Source: Bactericera cockerelli (lineage: Eukaryota > Arthropoda > Insecta > Hemiptera > Triozidae). Taken from it: a stretch of 64,000 nt of DNA. Every line of letters begins with the position of its first letter. Position 1 is the stretch's first letter. Made by a program: the position numbers and the translations under genes. This document shows positions 43,476-54,534 of the stretch, one piece after another. Under the pieces are notes generated by a model. That model was not told the origin of the DNA. It saw nothing but the letters and a program-made list of their open reading frames with translations, and made no database searches. Location of the stretch: positions 7,872,236 through 7,936,235 of the forward strand of contig CM044964.1 of assembly GCA_024516035.1 (NCBI GenBank). The letters run 5' to 3'.

Positions 43476-44107
43476 AGTGCACAGAGATAGATTCCTTTAT
43501 TTGTCAAAGGTTTTTACACCTTTGACACCATTAGAGTAATCATTTTCCCTCTCACACATCATACCATTTTATTTCCCCCGTGAAATAGATTAGGGGTCCA
43601 CATTTGGTGCACTTCCTCTATAAAATGATTATAAGTAACACCATAATTACCTGTTAATGTTCGGTGGATAATAATATGTAACATGTATGGTAAAAAAAAA
43701 CATATTATTAATAATAATAATATGTATGTAATTATAATCTGCTCAATTCTTCTCGACATAGGCAAATTTACGTTTTAGCAACAGACAAATAATATCTTTG
43801 GTATAATTTTTTTGCTATCGATTTGTTTGTTTCGTCTTATCTTTTTTCTTCTCCTAGGTAGGTATTATCTTTTTTCCTTGTCCTAAGTATTCTGTCAATT
43901 GCCTTCTTTTTTTATCTCAATTTTTTTCGATATTTGCTGACCTGAAGTTTCAGATGGAGACAGGTACCTTGGGTTTCGTATTTCTTCCACGAAACAGGTC
44001 TGCAGAGGAGTTAACAGATTAATTTGATACCTTTGTTTACGGATTTACGCTTTGAGAAAGATAAGAGAAAGAAATTGCCATGGGCAATAAGGAAAAAATA
44101 AATAAAT
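43476..44107. other. No recognisable feature
   Basis: AT-rich spacer without supported genes; 'attgccatgggcaataag' near 44075 belongs to the LINE-tail family. Confidence 0.4.
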
Positions 44108-44322
44108 AATAACAATAACATCGCCCGATTTATACTGCCCGATTAAGACGATTAAAGTCCCTTATTCCAACAGTAAGCCCATGACATAATATATTATTAT
44201 GTGGTAAAAATCCCAATTGGGAGTATAACATGTCATGTCCCAGCTGGGTTTCGAACCCACGACCTCTGGAGTTTTTGGATTGACAGAGTGCCGCATTTAC
44301 CACTGAGCTACCGAGACGGTCA
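44108..44322 (-). repeat. SINE-B (tRNA-derived)
   Basis: Full inverted copy, with 'gtttcgaacccacgacctct' and 'cactgagctaccgagac'. Confidence 0.85.
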
Positions 44323-44357
44323 TTTGTTTTGTACCGGGAAATGCTTATTTAGTTGGT

Positions 44358-44545
44358 AGAAACCTCGCCTGGTGGTTACTTTCCACTAAAGAGTTATTAT
44401 TATTAATCAGCCCGCCCTTTAGTTAGGACATACGAGTATGTGTGTTTACATATATTTATCTATATTTCTTTCCTTGGTATTGTTTGTTCTTTTCTTTGTA
44501 ATCGTGCTGTACATTTATGTCTGTTGTCTAATAGAATTTCATAAT
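44358..44545 (+). repeat. SINE-A tail fragment and LINE-like 3' end
   Basis: 44358-44405 'aacctcgcctggtggttact ttccactaaagag'; 44406-44545 'cagcccgccctttagttagg acat' family. Confidence 0.5.
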
Positions 44546-44550
44546 AATAT

Positions 44551-44760
44551 TACAGCGAAATTCACTTACCTATAACGACGCCGGATAAAACGACCTTCCA
44601 CTAATAACGACGGAACTTACCAGTAATTTCCTATACCAGTACATTGAGCCCTCCCGTTATTGCGACGTCGGTTACAGCGTCCTGATTTTCAGGCAAATTT
44701 GGAATTATCCTTCACAAAATCCTCCGGTTATAACGACGGCGCCTTTCTATAAATAGATTA
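44551..44760 (+). mobile_element. Tigger/pogo-like terminal fragment
   Basis: 'acagcgaaattcacttacct ataacgacg' with repeated 'ataacgacgg' words is a pogo/Tigger-type end. A matching opposite end lies at 52018-52100. Confidence 0.5.
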
Positions 44761-45088
44761 TTTTTTTTGTTTTCATGTTGGACTAGTTTAGAAATAGACA
44801 AGACAAGTGCTACCATTGTAGAAATGTAGGAATTTATTTATTTATTTATTTATTTACAATTTTAGACATAAAGATACAGAGTACATAGTCAATCGTCATT
44901 ATAAAGAAGAAAAAAAAAAAAAAAAAAAGGTTAAGTAAAAGTAATAGGTAAAACAAAAACAGAATAATAATATTAATGGCTATAATAAATACAGTAAATA
45001 TTTCAAATGTAAAACATTTCCTCAAGCCCACCACCGAGAGGAAGCGTGCCTCTGATGCTCGAGCATATTGTTATATTAATTTCTAATT

Positions 45089-47209
45089 TTATGTCTGTGT
45101 CCATTCTATGTTTTCTATGTCTGTGTAAGTGTATGGTGCTATTGTATGCATGTGTGTTGTGATTTCGTTTTTTAGTGTGTCTTGATTGAGTGTTTTCAAA
45201 TTTTCAGGTAACCTGTTATAAAGATTTATTCCATAATGTTGGGCTGATTGTTGTCCATATGTTGTGTTGGTTTGGCTGTTTTGGATGTGATGTGCATGCC
45301 TTGTGTTGTAATTGTGTTTTTCATTGTTTTGGGGTAGTGTACTTTTTTGTCTGTGTATGTTCATTATTGTTTCGATGTAGTAAATGGCGTAGTATGTTAG
45401 TATGTTGTGTTCGATGAAAGTGTTCTTACAAGTTTCTCTGTTACTAAGATTGAATATTTTTCTTATGATTCTTTTTTGTGTAATAAATATCCTTTTATGT
45501 TGTGTATTTTTGCCCCAGATTATAATGCCATATCTTATGTGACTTTCTCCAAAAGCTTGATAAAATTGCTTTAATGATTTTTTATTGAAAGTTCTTTTGA
45601 GATAGTTTATCATATAACTGAGTTGATTGAGCTTTTTGCATATTTTTTCAATTTGTTCATTCCATTTTAGTGTGTTATCAATCTCTATTCCGAGGTATCT
45701 AATTATTTCTTTCATTTCTATTTTTGTGTCATTATATTTTATTTGCATGTCTTCTTGTTTCTTATATTTTATTGTGTATACTATGTAATATGTTTTTGAC
45801 AAGTTTGGTATCATTTTATTTTTATTTGACCATTCCATATATTGTTGTATTGTGCGATCTAATTTATTTTTAAGCTCTTCATATGTGTCTGCTATTACTG
45901 TGATACTTGTATCATCTGCATACATTACAGTAAATCCCTCTTTGATTGTCTGTGGTAGGTCTGATGTGTATATGTTGTACAGTAGAGGTCCCAAGTTTGA
46001 ACCTTGACTCACTCCAGTATTGATGAACTTTTCACCAGAAATCGAGTCTTGAATTTTTACCATAACTTTTCTATTTTTCATGAATGATTGTAACCAACTT
46101 TGAGCTTTATTTCTGATACCTATGTTTTCTAGTTTATCAAACAGTTTTTTGTTGTTAATAATGTCAAAAGCAGCTGTTTGATCAAAGAAGATGGTTGCAA
46201 CTTTATGTTTTTTGTCCACATTATGTTTGATGAATGTTATTAATTCGTGGCACGCTGTTGTTGTTGAGTGGTTTTTTCTGTAGCCATGTTGTTCTCTACA
46301 TATGATGTTATTTTCTTCAATGAATTGGTTTAGTCTGTTTGTAAATATTTTCTGTGCTACTTTGCCTAAGTTTGATGTTTTGTACAAGGGTCTGTAATTT
46401 TGAATTTCTGTTTTGGTTCCTTTTTTGTGTTTAGGTGTTATTTCGAATAGGTTAAGGATGGTTGGGTATATTCCTTCTTCGAAAGATTGGTTTATCAATT
46501 TTTGTAAGATAATTGTGAGTGTTATAGTATGTTCTTTTATTATTTGTGTTGGTATATCCCATGATTTTGTGCCTTTGTTGGGTGGAAGTTCATTTATTAC
46601 CTTTTTGATTTCACTGAATGTTGCTGGGGTAAGTTCTATTGTTTTTCCTGAATTTGATTTTAAAATATTTTGATCGTTGATGTATGTATCAGGTATAGTT
46701 GATATTTTTTCTTTTACTGACTCTATAAAGAATTTATTGAATTTCTCACATAGCTCTATTTTATTATTTATTATTCTATTTTCTTTGATGTTCTCTATAT
46801 CTTCTTCATCTGTGTTTTTCCCTGTGATTTCTTTAAAACAATCCCACATTCGTTTGTTCTTATTTTTGTTTTCTTCATTGTTTATTTTTTCTTGTATATG
46901 TTTTTCTTTGCTCTTCTCAATGGTGATTCTGTAGATTTTTTTCATATCATTGTACGTTTTCTTCGTGTTTTCTGTTTGAAATACTTTCATTTTATAGTAA
47001 AGGTCTTTTAAGTTTTTTCTCATATTCAAGATCTCTTGTGTAACCCATTCTTTCCTTTTATCTTTTTCTATATACTTCGTTTCTACTTCTGGGTATGCTG
47101 TGTTATAATGTTTTAATATAATTTTGAGTATAGCTTCACATTTTTCATTGATATCTTTGTCTGTATTTAGTTCTTCTTCCCAGTTAGTCTCACTCATTAA
47201 TTCTTCCAT
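45089..47209 (-). pseudogene. LINE ORF2, reverse-transcriptase part (706 aa open)
   Basis: RT copies element RNA into DNA at the target site. Visible blocks: 'KGTKSWDIP' (~212-220), 'IQNYRPLYK', 'TIFFDQTAAFD' (~339-349), 'GVSQGSNLGPLLYNIY' (~399-414), the catalytic YADD (~430-433), and the thumb-side 'RYLGIEID'. The C-terminal half has 'HIRYGIIIWG', as in jockey/CR1 RTs. The frame is in phase with the upstream endonuclease frame, separated only by TAA at 47263-47261, so the two belong to one ORF2 interrupted by a stop. RT motifs are intact. It is A-rich, Lys/Asn/Ile-heavy. Confidence 0.9.
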
Positions 47210-47260
47210 TTTATTTTTATTGTTTTCATCTTTTAGTTTTCTGCTCTTAATTTTTTTCCA

Positions 47261-48778
47261 TTATTTTCTCTTTGTTTTTATTTTGTGTATTTTGAGTTCC
47301 ACATATTGCGCAAGATGATCTGAAGCGTGATTGTTGATGGTGCCTGCTTTTATGTCTGTATTATTTTCATTAGTTATGATATAATCAAGACCAGATTTTC
47401 CTCTTGTTGGTTCTTTTATTATATTTTTCAGTTGGTAACTTTCTAACAGATCTGTTAAAAGGTTCAAATTGTGACTTGGTGTTTGATGATCTATGTTTAT
47501 ATCCCCACATATTATTGTTTTTGTTTGGTCTACTTTGTTTTTCTCAAAGAGTTTGTCTAAAGTTTCAAGAAATGTCATCAGGTCTCCGTCTGGTGATCTG
47601 TATATTGTAAATATTTGTAGTATATCTTTATTTTCTTTTAATGTGATTCCTGACCATTCAAAATGTTGTTCTTGTTGTTCTGGTCCTTTTGTTATTTCCT
47701 TTATTTTGTTTTTATTTATTTCTTCACTTAGGAATATTGCTGTACCACCATGTATTTTGTTTTGTCTTGAGTAACTTGTTGTGAGTTTGTAACCTCTTAT
47801 TTTCATGATGGAAAGTTGTTCTTTCGTTTGCCAATGTTCACAAATGCAGATCACATGGGCTTTTTGTTCTACCATGAAATTTTCCAACAAAGGTATTTTT
47901 CTGGTCATACATTGTAAGTTTTGGTGGACTATTTTAAAATTCCCTTCATGTTTATTACTTTTAAAATTATTTTGGTTGCGTTTTATTGTATTTTTAAATC
48001 CTATCATTGTGTCATTATATTTTTTTGGTGTGTCTGGATTTTTATCACTTGTTTGTACAGTGTAATGTGTTTCACTATTTTTAACTTGACTATTATTGAT
48101 GCTTTGTATTGTTTCTGTTTTGTTATGTAAGTCTGACTGTCCTGTAATTGGTTTTTGGTAATTTGTGTTTTCTTGTTTCAATGTGTTTTCATTTCTTTCA
48201 TATAGTTCTAGTGCATAGTTGAGACTGCATGCTTCATTTACGCTGTTCCATATTTTTTTAATGTAACTACTTCCATATTTTACTAGTAAAATTTCATTTA
48301 ATTCTATTTCGGTTAAGTGTTCATATGTTTGAATAATGTTTTGTTTATGTTTATCTGAATTGTTTGTTGAATTTGAGATATGTACTGTATTATCATTTAT
48401 TTTAGAAGTTTCTGTAGCATGTCCATGTCCATTGTGTGTGGTGCATCTATTGTCTATTGGTTTGCTTGTTTTGTTTTTCACGCTCATTTGCCTACTATAA
48501 TATGACAATTCCTTGTTTTCCGACATCCTTTTTTGGAGTTTACTGTTTTCTGTTTGTGTTATGTGAGATTCTACTGTTTCAACACTAACTGTATTGTGGT
48601 CCCTAGAGTTGTTACTTCTCTTATAATATCCTAAACTATGTTTAAGATTGTCATGATTTAGAGAAAAAATGGCTTCTTTGGTCTTCTGAAGTATTCTTCC
48701 TTGGATGCGTTTGTTTCTCCTTTGCATTTTGGGCATTCTGTTTCTGTTTTCTCTATTATTTTTACCAGTGGTGGCCAT
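47261..48778 (-). pseudogene. LINE ORF2, endonuclease part (505 aa open)
   Basis: An APE-like endonuclease (exonuclease-endonuclease-phosphatase fold) occupies about residues 280-500: 'HQNLQC' (Asn), 'ICEHW' (Glu), 'IYRSPDG', 'IICGDINID', and the C-terminal 'NNHASDHLAQ' (SDH). The first ~270 residues are low-complexity and polar, without a domain. It ends at a TAA directly in frame with the RT part. The start overlaps ORF1's end by ~120 bp in another frame. It would nick target DNA to prime reverse transcription. Confidence 0.9.
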
Positions 48779-49338
48779 TTATTATGATTCATATTGAAGT
48801 TTTTGATTCTTTCTGAATAGGATGTTTGCTTTGGATTTTCCCATATTTTTGACTTTTTTTGGTCCAATTCTTGCACTTTTGGTTGGATTCTCCAAGCTTT
48901 GTTAATGTTTTCTGCATTGCTTTGGGTATAACTTCTGTACTTTTTCTTGTTATTTAAGTTATAAAATTTATTTGTATTATAAGTCTCAAATCTTTTATTT
49001 ATAATATCTGATATTTTTTCACTTATCCAGTATTTTCCTTTTCTTCCTATATGTATCCCATCTCTTGCCATATGCCATGGTTTCAAAAATTTATGTGGGT
49101 CTATTACATGTACATTTTGTTTATTTTTCACATGACTTTTGATGAGAGTGTTGACATTGTATATATTTTGATTTATTTTACTACCTTCTCTAGGTGGTAT
49201 GAGAAGTAATATCACTGTGCATTGTTGGTTTACTATTTTATCAATGCATGATTTAATTGTGTCCCATTTTGTGTCAAATAAGTCATTTGTTCCTGCAGAA
49301 AGAAATATTATGTCATTCTCCTTAATGGTTTCAGGCAT
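48658..49338 (-). CDS. LINE ORF1 with SGNH-hydrolase-like domain (226 aa)
   Basis: The N-terminal ~110 residues carry SGNH/GDSL esterase blocks: 'IIFLSAGTNDLFD' (block III with the Asn of GTND) and 'MARDGIHIGRKGK' (block V Asp/His). Such esterase domains are known in ORF1 of CR1-like LINEs. The block I Ser is missing, lying upstream of the readable frame, which hits a stop just before an in-frame 'DKYPEIITQL'. The C-terminus has 'ECPKCKGE', a zinc-knuckle scrap. It overlaps ORF2 by about 120 bp; this may be a natural overlap or a frameshift within one longer frame. Confidence 0.8.
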   Translation of the reverse strand: MPETIKENDIIFLSAGTNDLFDTKWDTIKSCIDKIVNQQCTVILLLIPPREGSKINQNIYNVNTLIKSHVKNKQNVHVIDPHKFLKPWHMARDGIHIGRKGKYWISEKISDIINKRFETYNTNKFYNLNNKKKYRSYTQSNAENINKAWRIQPKVQELDQKKSKIWENPKQTSYSERIKNFNMNHNKWPPLVKIIEKTETECPKCKGETNASKEEYFRRPKKPFFL

Positions 49339-49557
49339 GAGTTGTGTAATGATTTCTGGATATTTGTCCTTTATTCATTTTTAGAGTCCTTTATTCATTT
49401 AGTATTGTTTGAGATTATAAATAGGTACCTTTTTTTTCCGAAGAGGTTGGAAATCTTCGATAAGACCTCCAAAGCGAGTATTTCTTTGGGGAGTGTGGGA
49501 TTGATATCATGGCACGCGGATATTCGAACCCACTAAAACCCTTCCTCTTACACTTCA

Positions 49558-50494
49558 CATTTATGGCCCCGGAACCGTATGACATTACTTCGGGGGGGAG
49601 GCACCGTTTTCCGTCCCATTTACCTTTTTTTCACCTTATTCCGTCCCGTCGATTCCGTCCCGTCAATATTTTAACACCCCATTCCGTCCGGTCATCGTAA
49701 GGGTTCAATACCCGATTCCGTCCCATATGTTCCGTCCTATATACATAAATAAATACATAAATTATATAAATTCAACATTTTTCATCAGTTTATTTTCAAT
49801 CACGTAAAATAAAATAGGTAAAATACAATGACGGCCATGCCTTGGGTTTATAGTAGGGTTAGGTAAAATACAATGAAGGCCATGCCTTGAGTTTATAGTA
49901 GGGTTAGGTAAAATACAATGAAGGCCATGCCTTGAGTTTATAGTAGGGTTAGGTAAAATACAATGACGGCCATGCCTTGGGTTTATAGTAGGGTTAGGTA
50001 AAATACAATGACGGCCATGCCTTGGGTTTATAGTAGGGTTAGGTAAAATACAATGACGGCCATGCCTTGGGTTTATAGTAGGGTTAGGTGAAATACAATG
50101 AAGGCCATGCCTTGAGTTTATAGTAGGGTTAGGTAAAATACAATGACGGCCATGCCTTGGGTTTATAGTAGGGTTAGGTAAAATACAATGAAGGCCATGC
50201 CTTGGGTTTATAGTAGGGTTAGGTAAAATACAATATATAGGCCATGCCTCGATTTATTAATTGAAGGCCATGCCTATAAGGAAAAAATACTATAATTACC
50301 TGATCATCAGGGCAAGTGTACATAGCCTAATACATAATATCAGGTACTTATGTACATAGTACATAGGTGCATAACATAAGTGACGGGACGGAATTCAGTG
50401 ATTGATCTGAGAGGTTCGGGACGGAATAAAGTATCGACTACCTGAGAGAAAAAACTCGCGGGACGGAATCAGGTGTCGTCCCTTCGGGGTCATG
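49558..50494. mobile_element. Fold-back element with TTCCGTCC repeats and an internal minisatellite
   Basis: The left end (tttatggccccggaa) and complemented right end (ttcatgaccccgaag) are similar. 'attccgtcccgtc' repeats several times in the left part (49605-49740), and its complement 'gggacggaat' repeats in the right (50390-50470). Non-coding. Confidence 0.55.
49815..50235. repeat. 45-bp minisatellite, about 9 copies
   Basis: Unit aggtaaaatacaatgamggc + catgccttgrgtttatagtagggtt; only a few sites vary (aagg/acgg, gag/ggg). Confidence 0.95.
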
Positions 50495-51195
50495 AATGCT
50501 CTCTCTGCTTTCACAGGGCCATCCTCCCATCATTTTCTTTTATTTTTAAAATTTTATAAATCAATTGATGTATTTCATTCCATTGAATTTGGTTTTCTAG
50601 CATTTCTTCAACAATATTTGATGGTGTTAATGTTTTTCCTATTTTTTGGTAGCACTGTATTCTCTCATGATTGAATCTTGTGCATATAAAAACTGTGTGC
50701 TCTGGGTGATCATGTGAGTACTGACAGTATCTACAGTTTGAGCTACTCACTTTTTTCATTCGATGGAGGTAAGTACCAAAATGTCCATGGCCTGTAAGGA
50801 ACTGACTCAGCTCATATGTCAATTACCCATGGCCCCTAGATATCCAGCTTTGTAAGTATGGTATTAGGCGTTTAGTCCATTGGTCTCTGGTTGTCTCCTT
50901 TTCCCATTTCTGTTGCCACGCCAGCGTCATCTGTTCTTTCATATCCTTTATTCTGTCTTCTCTCTCGTTTTTATCTTGCCAAGCTTCCGACTGTCGTAAA
51001 TCATACACCATCATTTTTTCCTCCACCATCAACTCTATGGGAAGGTTCCCGGATAACAATTGCAGGGCTGGAGTGGATGCTGTCCTGTATGATCTGCACA
51101 GTCTCAGCATCACTCTCCTCTGTACTCGTTCCAGCAGGTTTACGTATTTCTTCCACTTTATCACAGAACCCCATGCTGGTGCGCCATACAGGAGT

Positions 51196-51462
51196 TTTTT
51201 TTTTTTTTTTAAGTGGGGTTTAACGTCGCTTTCAACTGCCATGGTCATATCACGACGGGGGTTTTACCCTCCATTCGCAGGAAACTCACAAACCTGCTAC
51301 TCACATTGACCTCACCCAGCCTGAGTGGGGCCGGGAAAAATTCCAATTCACGGGAATTAGAATTTGAATGGTCACCCATCCAAGTCTTAACCTCGCTGGA
51401 TGTCGCTTAACTTCGGTGTTCTGAAGGGAACCGGTGTATTCAACATGCCATCGACGCTGGCT
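51196..51462 (-). repeat. SINE-F insertion 1 in the R1 fragment
   Basis: Complete inverted 5S-derived SINE bracketed by an exact 11-bp duplication catacaggagt (51185-51195 and 51463-51473). Confidence 0.95.
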
Positions 51463-51647
51463 CATACAGGAGTGTTGAGTACACGACTGAGGACAGTATT
51501 CGCCTCTTAGCATTTACCAGTTATCTTTTATTAGGTAATAATCTGTCTAGACTTAAAGCCACTCTGCCTGCCTTATCAACTGCCCACTTCACGTGTTCCA
51601 CCATCCTGAGGTTAGTATCCATCCAGACTCCCAGATACTTTGCCGAT

Positions 51648-51650
<3 letters not shown>

Positions 51651-51681
<31 letters not shown>

Positions 51682-51927
51682 TGGGGTTTAACGTCGCTTT
51701 CAACTGCCATGGTCATATCACGACGGGGTTTTCCCTCCATTCGCAGGAAACTCACAAACCTGCTACTCACATTGACCTCACCCAGCCTGAGTGGGGCCGC
51801 GAAAAGCCAGCGTCACGAGAATTAGAATTTGAATGGTCACCCATCCAAGTCTTAACCTCGCTGGATGTCGCTTAACTTCGGTGTTCTGGAGGGAACCGGT
51901 GTATTCAACATGCCATCGACGCTGGCT
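51651..51927 (-). repeat. SINE-F insertion 2 in the R1 fragment
   Basis: Complete inverted copy with flanking duplication gccgatggtttt (from 51642 and from 51928). It is close in sequence to insertion 1, so both are young. Confidence 0.95.
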
Positions 51928-52017
51928 GCCGATGGTTTTGATTTCACTGTTGTACTTTTTTTGAATTTCTACTATTTCAAAGCTTTTTCATTATTTACGC
52001 ATGTCTGTACCAGCTCA

Positions 52018-52100
52018 GGTAGCGTCCGGATAAAGCGACCATCCGGATATAACGACGGGAAAGTTTGGTTCCTTGGGCGTCGTTATAAGTGAACTTCACT
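52018..52100 (-). mobile_element. Tigger/pogo-like terminal fragment
   Basis: 'gataaagcgaccatccggat ataacgacggg' and 'gtcgttataagtgaacttca cta' is the inverted form of the end at 44551. Confidence 0.5.
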
Positions 52101-52237
52101 ATAATAATAATCAACTGCACCGGAGCCATAGCATGAGGCATGGGTCTTGCATTTTATTTTTCCTAATTCTTCCGTAGATTTTCCTGAGACATTATATATA
52201 TCTCCCTTGCCTTTATCCCATATTAGCTTATGTTGCT

Positions 52238-52558
52238 TTTGGGGTCGGCATTGTTCAACCTCATGGTTGAGGTTGGTAGGGTGGAGCATGTTTTTTATGG
52301 CTGGATGCCCTTCCTAACGCCAACGATTCTATTTAATTTAACGTCCTGGATTAGGACGGGGGTTTTACCCTCCATTCGCTGGGAATCGTACCAGCTACCC
52401 ACATTAACCTCACCCAGCCTGGGTAGGGCCGGAAATAGCAGCCTCACGTGTTTGGATGGAACAGAATTTTCTTCGAAAAGTCTGCCCCAGCCGGGAGTTG
52501 AACTCGGGAACTCTGGACTACGGGCAGTAGTCACAACCATTACGCCACGGAGGCTGTT
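52238..52558 (-). repeat. SINE-E, full length
   Basis: Inverted copy from the tail ('gggtcggcattgttcaacct') through the central domain to the head ('cgccacggaggct'). Confidence 0.9.
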
Positions 52559-52599
52559 TCCTGAGACATTGTAGTACATTATTATTATTATTAATACTT

Positions 52600-52790
52600 G
52601 AGAAATTATATTAATGGCTGGGTGGAAGAGAATGCCAAAGGCAATAATCCCGTTAGGCCACATTTATAATTCTATTTATTTAGTGGAAGTGGAAGAGTGG
52701 AAGAGAATGCCAAAGGCAATAATCCCGTTAGGCCACATTTATAATTATATTTATTTATTAATTTTTTATTAAAAATTCTATTAGGACATC
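52600..52790 (+). repeat. LINE-like 3' end, tandemly duplicated
   Basis: 'gtggaagagaatgccaaagg caataatcccgttaggccac' occurs twice (52622 and 52695). Confidence 0.6.
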
Positions 52791-53435
52791 TTCCCGCGGC
52801 AGTATACTCAGCACTGAGGCAACATTACCTCTCTGAACAGCAAAACTGAGCCTTTGCCTGAAATATTCCCCGGCGCGTCTCTCCTTCGTCTCAAGAACCA
52901 AGCCTTTTGTTCATGCAGTTAAACATCAGTATAATCAGTATAAAAAGAAGAGTGAGAAGTTGTATTATTTCCAAAAACATTTGAATTTCGTTTACCCTTT
53001 ATGTAAAATATCTCTACTGAAATTTGTAAATGAAGCTGGTTAACAACGTATGTATATAAAAAAAGAAAATATTAGAAAGATATTTCAAGAGATCTTTTCT
53101 ATAGGAGAGAAATATTGAGCAATTTAAAATATTCCGCCATTATGAGGACGACATTCAATAATAATCCGCACAACAAGATAGGTTGTCTGGTTCAATTAAT
53201 CTCATGGGAGTTGTGTGCAAGGGTCACTGTAGGGCTAGATCGGAGCCTTCGAAGGACTATCCCTGCTCAAATTTCTTTCGGAAACTTGAGAATGATATTT
53301 GACAGACGCAAAACTAAGTTGCTCAGAAGTTGCACACTTACTCGTTAGAAAATTTAGAAATTTGAACCTTTATTTTTTCATTACAAAAAAGGAACACAGT
53401 TCATCCGAAGTCTATGTACATATATATAAACTTAT
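52791..53435. other. No recognisable feature
   Basis: A dispersed-repeat scrap near 52925; frames at 53115-53348 have no domain. Confidence 0.45.
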
Positions 53436-53572
53436 CATAATTTGTGTTAATCAATTTCGTGATTAACACAACTACGCAAACTCGCGTTACTAAATTTATG
53501 CTTGACACTGGACTTGAACCAGGGACCTCCTGGTTACAATTCCGCCGCCTCATCCATCAAGAGTCTGATTAT
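53436..53572 (-). repeat. SINE-D (tRNA-derived)
   Basis: Inverted copy, diverged. Confidence 0.7.
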
Positions 53573-53588
53573 TATTTTATTCTAAATA

Positions 53589-54513
53589 CAGGGTGCGGCG
53601 CGGTAATGTCCCATTTTGAATCGCTTAGTGTGAAGTCGCACTTCTAATTAGACAAGTTCGAACCAAGTTAGAAGATGCACAAACTACTAATTTTTTCGAT
53701 TCAATTGAGCTCTATTGTCAAAATGATTTTATCAAAGCAACAGAAAGCTTATTGCGTGGAGAGTTATTTTTCGAAAAATAAGTGTATCGTAGCAGTGCAG
53801 CGGGAGTTTGACATTGCACACCAAACTGTAACACGATCTGCATGGAGGGGGTTTTCATGAAGTTCCCTAGGGTTGTTGTCACTCCAATAACCCATATTTT
53901 GTTTATTAACACAGCCTGTGTCAACCCCCGAAAACGTTGAACGAGTACGTGAGGCGATATTGCGGTTACCTAGGCGCTCAGCTCGCAAGCATGCTGCTGC
54001 TCTTGGCTTATCAGACCGTTCATTGCGGAGGATACTTCATAAAGAATTGCATTTTCATCCCTACAAAATGGTAGTGGTGCAGGAATTGTTCGAGCGAGAC
54101 TTTATTCAACGACAAAATGCATGTGAAACCCTTTCTTCCAGATGCGATAGTTTTCTTCAGTGATGAAGCCCACTTTCACATTTCAGGCTGTGTTATTAAA
54201 CAAAATATGCATTATTGGAGTCACAACAACCCTAGGGAACTTCATGAAAACCCCCTCTATGCAGATCGTGTTACAGTTTGGTGTGCAATGTCAAACTCCC
54301 GCTGCACTGCTACGATACACTTATTTTTCTAAAAATAACTCTCCACGCAATAAGCTTTCTGTTGCTTTGATAAAATCATTTTGACAATAGAGCTCAATTG
54401 AATCGAAAAAATTAGTAGTTTGTGCATCTTCTAAGTTGGTTCGAACTTGTCTAATTAGAAGTGCGGCTTCACACTAAGCGATTCAAAATGGGACATTACC
54501 GCGCCGCACCCTG
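53589..54513 (+). mobile_element. 925-bp palindromic mariner-like element with transposase remnants
   Basis: CAGGGTGCGGCGCGGTAATG... at the left is exactly complemented at the right; both ends are flanked by TA. The arms are ~330 bp inverted copies. It carries pieces of a Tc1/mariner-type transposase: an N-terminal 'QKAYCVESYF' region, a central HTH 'RRSARKHAAALGLSDRSLRR', and a catalytic 'FFSDEAHFHISG' then 'RVTVWCAMS'. The pieces are not in one frame. Confidence 0.85.
53679..54384 (+). pseudogene. Broken mariner-like transposase
   Basis: Segments on the plus strand: ~53681-53815 (N-terminal, start MILSKQQ), 53918-54163 (HTH, then a frame change), 54138-54332 (catalytic Asp of SDEAHFH and the VTVWCAMS block). 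After VTVWCAMS the reading becomes the antisense of the N-terminal segment, so the natural C-terminus, including the last catalytic acid, is absent. Between 53815 and 53918 the sequence is the antisense of the catalytic segment. Confidence 0.75.
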
Positions 54514-54534
54514 TACATTATTCTATACATTTTA

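Larger units (their letters stand above)
44828..49385 (-). mobile_element. CR1/jockey-type LINE, nearly complete
   Basis: From the 5' side (high coordinate): ORF1 with an SGNH hydrolase (49338-48658), ORF2 endonuclease part (48778-47261), reverse transcriptase part (47209-45089), a 3' UTR, and a (TAAA)n tail at 44830-44851. The short-tandem tail and hydrolase-bearing ORF1 are known features of CR1/L2-like LINEs. The 5' end stops near 49385, where 'gtcctttattcattt' is directly repeated. Confidence 0.85.
50511..52010 (-). pseudogene. R1-type LINE ORF2 C-terminal fragment, split by two SINEs
   Basis: Minus-strand pieces 52010-51937, 51641-51474, 51184-50823 and 50822-50511 carry, in order, 'KYLGVWMDTNLRMVEH', 'AKRRILSSVVYSTLLY', 'GAPAWG', 'RVQRRVMLRLCRSYRT', 'QFLTGHGHFGTYLHRM' and a CCHC-like 'CRYCQYSHDHPEHTVFIC'. 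This is the C-terminal RT and zinc-knuckle region of R1-clade LINEs. Breaks: SINE insertions at 51196-51462 and ~51651-51927, plus in-frame stops near 51530 and between the last two pieces. Non-functional. Confidence 0.8.

Noticed and set aside
45190..48130. Plus-strand frames opposite the LINE
   Set aside because: Hydrophobic Phe/Leu/Ser-rich shadows of the A-rich minus-strand coding sequence.
49815..50235. CRISPR-like array at the 45-bp repeat
   Set aside because: The units are contiguous with no unique spacers; it is a minisatellite in a eukaryotic genome.
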